64,000 nt of DNA from Dipylidium caninum (taxonomy: Eukaryota > Platyhelminthes > Cestoda > Cyclophyllidea > Dipylidiidae), in NCBI GenBank assembly GCA_017562135.1, contig QEYB01000921.1, positions 1,054,001 to 1,118,000 on the forward strand. The letters are read 5' to 3'. The position numbers and the translations under genes are program-made. Shown piece by piece: positions 36,097-48,000 of this stretch; positions within the stretch are counted from its first letter, which is position 1; each line of letters begins with the position of its first letter. The notes beneath the pieces were generated by a model. The model was not told where the DNA came from and did no database searches. It saw only the letters and a program-made list of their open reading frames with translations.

Positions 36097-39000
36097 GGGG
36101 AGTGATGAAGGCAGCAGTTCACCTGTGGATGGGGTGAGTTGGGACAAGGTGGAAGGCGGCAAGACAGCAAGGCAGCCCGGGAGACCGGAGTCCGGGAGGC
36201 CGATAAGCAGACCGACGACAAGAACGATGAAATTGGTCGTGGCTTCTTTTGCTCAGGTTGCAGAAGCGAGGTTTTTCGTAATATGTTCTGGGAGACTGAG
36301 TCGGGGATGAAGTGCATGTTTACGTTGCCTGGGCGATGCGACTAAAAGGAACTGACAGCGTTTATCCTCGAAGGCCTTGCCCCGTCGAATAATCGCCAGC
36401 ATGCCGAAACTCGTCACCAAAAGCTGACATGATATTGGTGTGATGGCTTAGCATGGACTTGGTGTAGATGGCGTCGTGCATTATGAGCTCCTCATTGCTC
36501 TTAGGACCAGTGAATTACATATTACATATCATATTAGGATTTTCTGCCTTCTGTTGGATTTTATTTTCTTTAGTAATGTGTCGTTGAATAGTGGTTTTCT
36601 CAATTGTGCTTCTAATGTTGTAAATACGTTTAATCCACTTTCACTTTAGACCAGATTTCGAAATCTTCCTTTTTTAGTTGGAGTTTATTTTTTTCATTGC
36701 TCTCCTCTATCTTAGAACCCTTCAACATTATCTTTACGTTTCTTGCCCTAGCTATTGTGAACTGTCCTATTACAATTTAGATCAGTGTGTTAAAACGGTG
36801 TCTTTTTCTTTCAGTCCTATAAAATAAATGTGAGCAAGTGACATTGTATTAGTGGAAGTGAATGATTGCCTGTCATTTACTTTGAACTATGCAACATCTG
36901 CAAGATTAAGAGTTAAAGTAATATTTAACCGTAAATTGATCTACTTAATTATTTTTGGCCAAGGATGCCGGTGCTCGCCTCTTGCGCAGACTTCAGAAGG
37001 AAGCGTTATTGGCGCCAGACCCAGTGCCCCCTCGACTGTCTCCACCACCGCAACCACCAACCACGGCGACCGCGACAGCTGCAGAGCCATCAGGTACCCC
37101 CAACGAATTTTCAAACACCACTGCCGAGATGGAACTGCGTCGGCAAGCTGCGAGTACACCCTCGAACACTAGTGGGGCTCGTGGATGCGTCAAATTCCCC
37201 TCTCGCTTCGGTCCAATTAAAACACGGCGGACTGTACCCGCTGCCAGACGCCGTCAAATCGCCTCGACACCTCCTATAGTCCCCGCAACAACTGCTACTG
37301 TGGCATCGCCGTCCCAAGAACCTACCTTCTTCAATGCTCACTACGAAAATGTGGTGAGGAGCTCAATGAGAAATTCGGTCCTCATGAATTGTTCTGCAAT
37401 GAAAGATATTGAATCCATTGACTTTGTGAGTTTAATGTGATTCTTTCTCCCATACTTATGATCAAAATTTAGAAATGCATGTTTTGCTAGATAGCAGCAA
37501 TTTCCATTCTAATCAGCAAAACAAAACCCCAATGACATCAATTGAAGATTGGCATTATTTAATAAATAATTGGCATTATTTAATAAATAAATGAGTACTG
37601 ACTGTCCCGACAACGAACTTTAGAAGCCAATTGAAAATTGGTTTTCATACCGATTCAATCAAAATGCTTAAGCATAGTCCCAGGTGTGAAGGGAAAAGCT
37701 AACTATGTTGCGAGCACACTGGCAAGGAAAATCTTACCATTCCCACTTTCGTAGTAATGGCACAACGCACTTATGGCGTCCACTTGTACTCTTCTTATTC
37801 TTTCCTTTTCTTCCTTCCCTTTTACACCCCGCAATGCATTTCCTTTGAGCTTAACGACACTTTGATGCTAATCAAAAAGGTGGTGTGTTGATGCGGCCGC
37901 ACATAGGGGAGGATCGGACACGAACACGACACCCCCACCACCCCCTCTTACCATGGAGTCCACTACACTACACTTATCCTGTCGCCCAGTTGGTGGAAAT
38001 CATTCATCACAGCTTAGCAGGAGGGCGAAGGGGAGGGGGAGAGGGGCTGAGGGCTTGAGGGCCTGAGGGACAGGGGAGGACAGGAGGGGTAGGCGTGGCG
38101 ACCACGGCTCAACTGGCTAAGCCCAAGTGCCCAGTGCTGAGCAGATTAGCCACAAGATGCAGTCCATTCTGCCGCCTACACAGGCGGCCTTATTTGCACT
38201 TACAGCGAATGTAAACAGACAAGGACATATGGAGGTCTGCACTAACTAACCCTGATCTATTCTAATCTTCTGCATCTCAACGCATGACTGGGTGAGTGAG
38301 TGCGTGTGTGTCTTGCCTACCCGACGACCCATACGTGCGCTCTGAGCTACGTGCACGCTCTGATGAGATGCCTCCAGTGTGTGGTTTGAACAAAACCATC
38401 CGGATGCGTTGCCATCGACTCCATGCAACGACAACAACAGCAACAACACTTCTCCCACATTCACTCCACTGTGCTACCCACGTGGACCGACTCAGTGATG
38501 ACTGATCTTCTCGTCAGTGCACACCAACACCATGGAGTAACTTGCTGTCATCTCAAAGCTGCGCGTTGACTATGCACCCGGGGGTGGGGAGACTCCAACC
38601 CTGTCACACCCACTCATGTCGATGCCATTCGTGTACACTCCGTCGTTTAAACCGTTCCAGGGCGAAGACGACTTCTGGGCCTCAAAATCAGCCAGGACAA
38701 ATTCCATCAAGCATGTCTGCACCTCCAGCCTATGAGTGGCAGGCGGAGTGAGGAGTCGGCGCAGGAGTCGGTGGCAGGAGCAATTCACCCTACTTTGCCC
38801 CTCTTCATTCCATCCATTCCTGCGCCTATTCACACGCATGGTATTTCAACAAACACACCGATTGTTTGCGTCATCGTGTAAAAACGTCAGCTTTCGACGC
38901 ACATCACGTGATCGTAATGTCTCTCCTAAATCACCGCATTAGCCGTGGACAAATGTCCTCACACCACGGACAAGGATTGCAGTCTTGGAAGGGGGGTTGG

Positions 39001-42000
39001 GTTGGGTGGGGTGGGGTGGGGTGGGATGGGGGAAAGCTGGGGACAAGGCAACGACCAACGTTTCAGCGCTCAAGCAAGACCACTTAATCCATCCGAAAAT
39101 CAGCTCCGCCATACGCCACAAGTGTTAGTCATTCTGAGAAGCGGGTCCGTTCTTCAACGACGGCACTGAAGTTGTCTCTCAGCAAGAAATATGCTGCAAG
39201 TAACAACTTCTACTTATACTACTACTCCTCCTCCTCCTCCTCCTCTTCGCCTCTTCCTCCTTTCGTTCGGAAGCGACGTCATCACAACTCCGTCAGCGCC
39301 TTTCTCCTCAGGTGCATCGGAAACTAATTAGTTTTTATGCTAATGACCATTGCTATCGCCTTTTCTTTTATTTCAGGAAAGAACAGAGGATGATTCGTCC
39401 GGTTCCCTGGCCCAAGTTGGAATATCTAAATTACCCGCTTCATTGGCCGATGTTCAGTTTGTCGTCAGTAATCTAGAACCTGGTGGAAAGGTCAGCTGAG
39501 CTAACTGTTTTATTTCCTTAACCACCTGTATTACACTTTCTTACTTTATCATTTGCTTATTTCCTTTTTTTGCTCTTCTACTAATCCTTATTGCCCTAAG
39601 TGACTTCCGTGGTAACCTCATCGTCGGTTTATTTTTATATACTTCAGTCGGGAAGCCCCACGTCGGCTATGAATGTCTCGTTTCCTATCAATAAAATTAG
39701 GGTATGAATTCTAGTAAGGTCAAATACCTCGGTTTTACTTTCGACAAAATAAAATTAAACTGATAGTTAACATGACCGTTCTTGATTTCGTTTCGTTCTG
39801 TACCCTCTACTAATTCATTGTGCCCTTCCGCAAAGTGGTGTTTACTTTAATCACTCGTGCCTTACTCGTTTACTGAGGTGTATGAAAAAGGCTCCGGTAC
39901 CCATCTTTTGTAGTATTTTTATTTCTAAGATTAATGTGATTCCAAAAGGAGCTTTTTAGCTCCCTGATGACATTCAGTAAATGTATTTTGGAAATTAAAA
40001 TAAATGGGTACCAATTTGCATTAGCCTACCCAAATTTTCTTCTTGACCATAGGCTTATGGTATGTTTTCACTTTGTTACGAATTCTTTCATTAATGCGGC
40101 ACCATCGCGGACGCTCGAGTGTCCATCACTTGCGCCAGTGGACATCGGAGGGTCTAGCGATGGACACTTGAGTTACGAGGATTGATGACTCTATTAAAAC
40201 TCAAGTATGCATCGCCATTTATAACTCTACTCATTAAACATCTAAGGGAAAAGTCCTTCACAATTAAACGCTTTGAAGTGATCTTGATTATTCCCAGTCT
40301 GGTGAATGGAATTTCATTTCAAACATAAGCAAGAGGCTGGCGATGACTAGGGGGATATTTGCAGACACTAAAATAATTATTAGCCTAGAGGTAATGTTAA
40401 TGAGGCATTTTTTTTCGGTTGGGAATGAAAAGGGCGTGACTGGGCGCGTGGAATGTTGTAGTACCAATAAATGTTAATGAATTGTAATGAATCCTGATAA
40501 TCATAACCGTTTTTTTTAATCAGTCCGATGACCCAATTCCATTGAACCTTGAACCTCACTTGTAGATGAGGCTGCAATGTCTCGTCTGTGTGGACTCAAG
40601 TTCCATCCAAGTACACGTCAAAGACCATAAAATGGGACCATACATATTTCTTCGCCCCTTCCGGTGATTTTAATCCCACAAGCAATTTATATCGACACAT
40701 ATTTCCAGTTAGATTTCCCTTTTAAAGAGCGGATGATTCATCTGCCCTCGAATTTCTGCCTTACGCCATCCTGAAATACTGTTAGTTGTGTGTAGACTTG
40801 TTCATTCGACTTTTGCCTTGTCAGTGCTGCTGGATCAACCAAAATACCGGTAACATGCTTCCTCTTTCCATCCGACTCGCGCTTACTCACACAGGTAGAC
40901 TTTGAGTTTGGGGGCTCCTTTGTTAATTAGAAAAATAAGAAACTTCGGTGAAGTAAGAATTAGTTTTTTTTTCGAATTTTTATATGTATGTAACCAGTAT
41001 TGGTCCTTAAATAGTGCCTGCAAACTAGCTTTGGTTGAACACTTCGAGGACGTCTTGTTCAGCTTCGTTGTTGGTTTCGTAAACGATGAATCTCCAGAAT
41101 TAGGTTCCGGCTGTCAGAACTCGTTTAATTTTTTGTGGCTGTCAGTTTTTAACTTAAACAAATCTAAATCCTTTTTTTCCGTCTACCCACTCCTAAAGCG
41201 AACGATTGCGATGCCCTCCATTGTCGTTACTACCTTGTGCTTAAACCTTTCCTCCGCACTACAATTCTTTACCCGTCGCTTGTATTAAAGCTGTCTGGAT
41301 CATCTTATAATCTGCATTAAACCCGCTTTTCATGAGTATAATTCGTTAGCATTTTTTTTCCGCATTAGGCCAAAAACGGATGATAAGTCGCCCTGAATCC
41401 CCCTGACGTTGTTCGTTGACAAAAGACTAGTCAGACTGTAATAACGCCATATGTACACACTTTGGCATATTCCTACTGACTTCTAAGCGGATTGACGATG
41501 CTGTTGATTGCTTACTCGCGGATCAGATATCCCCCCTTCCGTACTTATTGGGGGAATGAGGGAAAATGATAGTTTAACGTTATCTGAAATAACTGTTTTT
41601 TTTCTGGCGCGTTCCATGAGATGTTGAAATTTGTACAAGTATGCTTCTCTCTTGATTATAAACACCCGCAAAAAATTCCTATTTTTACTAAGCGGCGATT
41701 TCTTCGGCGCTCATCTAGACGGCAGCTGCGGCACTGACTCAGGCAGGATGTACAAAGTTGGCTCGGGTCTCGTCCTTCCAGGAGGTACGCCAAATACTGA
41801 GCGGTTTGGTTTCCTGGGCGCAGATGCACCACGTGGAGGGTGGAGGACGGGATATTCGCTTTTGTGTAATGGGCGGAGACGCTCTTCTCAACGCTGTCCT
41901 TCGCGCCTTCGTTGAGGTGGCCGGCGCTCGCTCCGAGGCTGTCGCCGCCGCTTTCCGTTTCTTCCTCGTCCCAGTCTCGGGTCTCGTCCCGCTCCCACCT

Positions 42001-45000
42001 TCACGACAGCAGCAACAACAAAATTCCACCTCACGGCACCGAAGATCCATTTCTTCTACTCTTCCACCACTATCACCATCTTCTGGTGAGTATTTGGCCA
42101 TTCTCTTACTCGATGATTACTGGAGCGGCCGAAATCGTGTGTTTGAACGAATTGATCAATGCCGTTATCACTGAATAAATGTTTTCTCCTACTGGATAGA
42201 CAGTGTTATCGTATACGCTTTTGTTTTATCCCTTCCCGCCTCTAGTTCGTTTGTTTGCCAGAAAATTTCAATAGGCGGAACTCACTTTTTTTGGCTGCTC
42301 TGTTCGTCGTTACTGACAGAAAGTGAAGATGAGAGTAGAAATGCGGTCGGAAAATCACTCGTTTATGGTCGTATCTTTGACTGATACAAATATCGCTTTT
42401 AGAATCAGGCTATAACGGATAAATAAGTAAGAAATACTCAATTTACGGATGCAAATTAGTTCTTTGATTCTTTTACGAACGAGTGAATATCGCAGACATT
42501 GATTAAGACACATTAACACTCAGACAGTTGATTATATGGCTTATCTCTTCGGGGGGAAAGGAAGGCACTAAAGGATAGAAAGGAATAACGAATGTCACGA
42601 AGCTTCCGAGTTGCTTTTATTGTTAGTAGTAGACATAGAGGCATTGAGAAATTGCTAATCATTTTCATTTTCCTCGTGAGGTTGATAGACTGAGATTTGT
42701 GTGCAAAAACGCTTGAGATCGGATCTGACAACTTTCGACTTTTCCCTCCCCATCGAGTCCCCAATACGAAAAAAGTACCCATTGGATTAGGCCGAGCGTT
42801 AGTTACAAGGAGAAGTTTTACCTTATGAAGCAAACTTGAGAGTTTTCGAGACCTACATTACTGCGCAATGGTTTTGTTGGTTCATCTGAAGACTTTTTTA
42901 GTCTCCCTACTTCCCCCTTTATGGATTGTAACTCTGAAGATGTCCGAGAGGGACCAAAAATTTCCCGTCAACATTACTCAGAATTGCATAGCTAACCATC
43001 TATACGACCCTCTTCACTCTGATTGTCGTCTCTGCCACTTCTCATAATCATCATCATGATTCCACTGAAATTAAGCTCGAGGTGAGGACACCGTCAGCAA
43101 GTAAAGTAGTAATTCTATTAGCGATGTTCCTTAACAAACGAAGAGCTGGACACCATTGAAATACTTAACTAACTTTACGTTGGTTTGGGAGGAGACATTC
43201 ATCCCGAGCCATAAAGTGCTTGTAAAAAGTGCGGTATGTGGTAAATTCACGCAGTCAGGACGTGTCTACCTTCCCTCTTTTCGCCCTACTGCTATTCTCC
43301 AGTTGTCTAACCACCCACTCGCAGTTACTCTTTGGATAGAGTCGCCAAAATACAAATTTCTGCGGTCTTTTGCATCTCTAGCATTTGTGCCTAACCTCGG
43401 GGGCGATTTTTCTTAGTAACCCCATTTGTGAGTCTTCCCAAATGCTATCCGCCCACACTAGCCGCGCACCCTTTATAAGGTAGGGCCGAGCGTCCAGGAA
43501 AAATAATGCATACTTTTGCCATTTTATCATGGGATCTGGGAGGCCGCTTGGCATAACTACATGCCAAAAGGTCGGGCGACTACTTATTTACCATCCGTAA
43601 ATTTTGACCGTGTTTTCTATTTGACACAACTTAGGTGTTTGCGTCAAAACATGCTTGTGTCGACAGACACTATCCAGTACGTTGCTTTTACTGGTCATCC
43701 GTCTGGAAATGTTAAATTTTTTTTAAGACACATTTTCCGCTATGTTTAAAACGTAATTGGAGCCAATTTCGTTTGAGGTCTCACACAGAACTCCTTCTCA
43801 TTTATGCGACAGTTGATCAATTTTGCCTGCCTAATTAAAAGTTCCGTTTTCGTTGCTTTGTAAATTTGACTACCGTCAACACGCTTTGTTTGACCGGGTT
43901 TATGTCAACACAAGGCAGCCTAAATGTTCTGAATTCCATTCAAAGTAAACCGAGGAAATTTCGGTTTGAGCATGCTTCTGCAACCGAAGAAGTTCATGCC
44001 GACTTACCCTGAAACGTGGATTTACAGAGGCGTTTTTGACTTTCTAAATGTAAATTTATTGTTGTTAGGATTCTTTGTATTTACAAGCAAAGTTAGGTGT
44101 TGAAAAAGTTCTTTAATGTAAAAGTGACTTCTGGGGTCAAAAGCGGCAAAAGAAAGCTGAAATCCTGTTAACTTATTTCAAGCTAAAAGTGTGGTTCTCT
44201 CGGGTTTAACATGGTTCTTCAAAATGAAATGGAGGATTGTGGATAACTGGTTATTTATTTATTTAACTTGAATGGAGATTATTTCTTTTCCTTCTTAACT
44301 CAGACCTTGTGCGCCCACCTTACCCAGGCTCCCCGTCAATCTCACGGGAGCCGACCTCGACACCCATGCCTCCGCCTCTCTCCAACCTCATTGCCCAGCG
44401 CCTCTGCAGCATCGATCCACTCTACGCCCGCCTCTTTGGCCGTCTGGCGACCGGGGAAGGGGTGGGTGGAGCAGACACCACCGCGGTCACTCCACCTCAA
44501 CTTCGGGGCAGACGGTCATCGGCAGAGGGTAGCTGCGCGGAGGGTGAATTCGTACGCCGGGTGATTGCCTACCTTAGCACCGCTGAGTGTCTCCTGCCCC
44601 TACCCATTGGGGAGTGCCTGGTGGCGGGAGTTCGGAACAACCTGCCTTTATTAGGTGGCGGCAGTAGGGCGGGAGGCGGTCTCAACTCGGCCACCGCCAG
44701 CTTCTCGCCTCCTGCTTTCAACCCACCCCTCCCTATGGGAACTACCAGTCTAGGTTAGTAAGGAAATTTGGCGTAAAGTTTTAAGTTGTCAATTTTTTAA
44801 CTTTCCACGTATTTTCCTTGATATGCTTCGCAGTCGGCGGTACGGGAGCCATCACTTTGCGGCTATTCTCCACATACTCTTTAATATTTCATTGTTTATA
44901 ATCGCCCTCTTTGGTTTTTTATATGGGCTTGCCGCCTGCCCAACGGTCTAACTTGAACGTAACGCAGTACCGGTAGATTGGTAACCGGAGCTCTCAGAAT

Positions 45001-48000
45001 TTACCAACTTCAGACAGTTGCGTGTCTTAGTTAAAATTGATAGCGTCCTACCACAACCACTGTCGTGGAGATCCGCACCTGATTGTCTTGACTCGGGTTA
45101 AATACCTCCACTGTGACTTGAGCCATTAACTCTGTAGCCAGAAATTTATATTCATTTCCTTTATCCTAATGTCAGATTGTAACAAAATAATTCTTTATGC
45201 ATTTCATCCTGCATATCAGAGTGAAAAAAAAATGATTCCACTTCGGTAGTCTTTGTTACGACACGAATTTTCTAGGATTTTGCTGTTGACACACACTTCT
45301 TCACGTATCCCCATACGGAAAACGGGGTGGGTGATTAGTCACGGATATGTGGGAATGCCGTGACATCATTCAAAAGGTTGGTATGAGGTGTCACCAATCA
45401 GTAAGTCAAGAATAACGCGAGTTTCACGGTTTGCCATGTAGTTTGGAGGAAGGAGAGGTGATACCATATCCTGAGTGTTTACGATCAAGCATTGAGAAAG
45501 GCTTTAAAGTACCCAATTTACCTCTCTCCCAAGATGATTGATCTGGTCTTGGAAAGGAAACTACTCATCTCAATATCTCTTAATTTCCACCCTTATATTA
45601 GGAAAAAAAGGGAGATTATTGAAAACACCAATGGCCGGAAAACAAGCTTCTAAATTTGGAAAGCAGGTTTTTTGCACGAAAAGGAAGAAGAAATTGTTGA
45701 CGGCTCCTAAAGTTTTCACTTCACACTCTATCAAAGCGAATCCTATTTTTTTTTATTTCTTTAGTCATCGTACATACGCAAACCTCCCGCTTATGCCTTA
45801 CTCCATTGACGGTTCTGCCTAATGCTCTTACCTACATAAACGTCTAGTTCTTTGGCCCACACAAGTCTGCATTTGTGATCCTCCCACAGACTATGCGAGG
45901 TCTAGACATGCTGTCTATTGTTGAGGGATCTAGGGAATTGTATTTACTAAAGCACTGCCATCCCCGCTTCCATCTAGCCATACGTCCAGTGCGTGGAGAG
46001 AAGAGGGACAAAGCAAGAGTTTCGGCGGGCGGGTCAATGAGCTAGCAACAGTACCAAAAGGGAACCACATCACTGAGTAATGATGAAGAAGACTGTGGTA
46101 GAATGGGCAAGGCATGAGACACGAAAGTGTGGAATTTGTGTGAACAATGAGGATCATGAGTGTGTGTCTCGCGTATCAGTCCAAAGAGGGTAGGTCGATG
46201 AAGAGGAGGAGAGGGAGGCTGATTCCTAGTGTTGGTTAAATTATCCCTGTCTGCACGGTGAACAACTCGACTGCAACGTGGAGAGCGGGCGTGGAGCTTC
46301 ACTATCGAAGGCATCCATTATGCTGCAAGTACTAGAGGCACAGAATGCACCTACTTGTGTTCTCTCGTACATTACTTCGGCCGCTGTAGACGGAGTTCTG
46401 TTATAAGTCTGTTGACCTACAATTGAATTGCATAGATGTGGCTTCGTAGAGGGCCAGTCGCTGGTCGTTTTGTGCGACTGGTGGCGAAAAGGGTGACGAG
46501 AAGACCGAAGTGAGGATACGGAATAAGACTGGGAATCGCCAAACTCTTCGACTGTGCCACCTGACGAGAAAGGCGCTGACGGAGTTGTGATGACGTCGCC
46601 TCTAAACGGAAGCAGGAAGAGACGATGATTGTGGTGATGATGATGTGGAGGAGGAGGAGGAGCAGTATGAGGGGAAGTTGTTACTCGCAGCATATTTCTT
46701 GCTGAGAGACAACTTCAGTGCCGTCGTTGAAGGACGGACCCGCTTCTCAGAACGACTAACACTTGTGGCGTATGGCGGAGCTGATTTTCAGATGGGTGAA
46801 GTGGTCTTGTTTAAGCGATGGAACGTTGGATGTTGCCTTGTCCCCAACCTCCCCCCACCCCACCCAACCCCTCTTCCAAGACGGTCCAGGACTGCAATCC
46901 TCGTCCGTGGTGTGAGGACATTTGTCCACAGCTAATGCGATGATTTAGGGGAGACATTACGATCACGTGATGTGCGTCGAAACCTGACGTTTTTACACGA
47001 TGACGCAAGCAATCCGTGTGTTTGTTGAAATACCATGCGTGTGAATAGGCGCAGGAATGGATGGAATGAAGAGGGGCAAAGTAGAGTGAATTGCTCCTGC
47101 CACCGACTCCTCGCACCGCCTGCCACTCATAGGCTGGAAGTGGAGACATGCTTGATGGAATTTGTTCAGGTTGATTTTGAGGCTCAGAAGTCGTCTTCGT
47201 CCTGGAGCGGTTCAAACGACGGAGTGTACACGAATGGCATCGGTATGAGTGGGTGTGACAGGTTGGAGCCCCCCTCTCCCCCACCCCCGGGTGCATAGTC
47301 AACGCGCAGCTTTGAGATGACAGCAAGTTACTCCATGGTGTTGGTGTGAACTGACGAGATGATCAGTCATCACTGAGTCGATCCACATGGGTAGCACAAT
47401 GGAGCGAATGTGGGAGAAGTGTTGTTGCTGTTGCTGTTGTTGTCGTTGCGTGGAGTCGATGGCAACGTACCTGGATGGTTTTGTTCAAACCACACACTGG
47501 AGGCATCTCATCAGAGCGTACACGTGGCTCAGAGCGCACGTATGGGTCGTCGGGTAGGCAAGACTGGAGGTGTGCACGCACGCACACACACACGCACACG
47601 TACTCCTCAGCCAGTCATGCGTGGAGATGCAGAAGATTAGAATAGATCAGGGTTAGTTAGTGCAAACCTCCATTTGTCCTTGTCTGTTTACATTCGCTGT
47701 AAGTGCAAATAAGGCCGCCTGTGTAAGCGGCAGAAGGGACTGCATCTTGTCGCTAATCTGCGCAGCATTGGGCACTTGGGCTTAGCCAGTTGAGCCGTGG
47801 TCGCCACGCCTACCCCTCCTGTCCTCCCCTGTCCCTCAGGCCCTCAAGCCCTCAGCCCCTCTCCCCCTCCCCTTCGCCCTCCTGCTAAGCTGTGATGAAT
47901 GATTTCCACCAACTGGGCGACAGACTCGGGGCGGAGATTGTTGGTATCCATTACGCTGTAGTGGAGTCCGTGGTAGGGATGGAGGGTGGAGAGGGGGTGT

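Larger units (their letters stand above)
34045..36963 (+). other. PACS intron 6 containing a dispersed repeat copy
   Basis: The intron runs from GTGAGT after exon 6 to a CCAAG acceptor before exon 7. Apart from the repeat at 35571-36510 and a short poly-C stretch near 34999, I see nothing in it. Open frames at 34083-34403 and 34909-35196 lack homology. Confidence 0.6.

Noticed and set aside
40080..40185. Open stretch with [17 protein letters not shown] considered as an extra PACS exon
   Set aside because: It ends in a stop without a donor, and PACS homology runs directly from exon 8 to exon 9.
46811..47326. 171-codon minus-strand open frame
   Set aside because: It lies inside a repeat whose other copy has the same frame interrupted, and the composition is that of translated repeat DNA.
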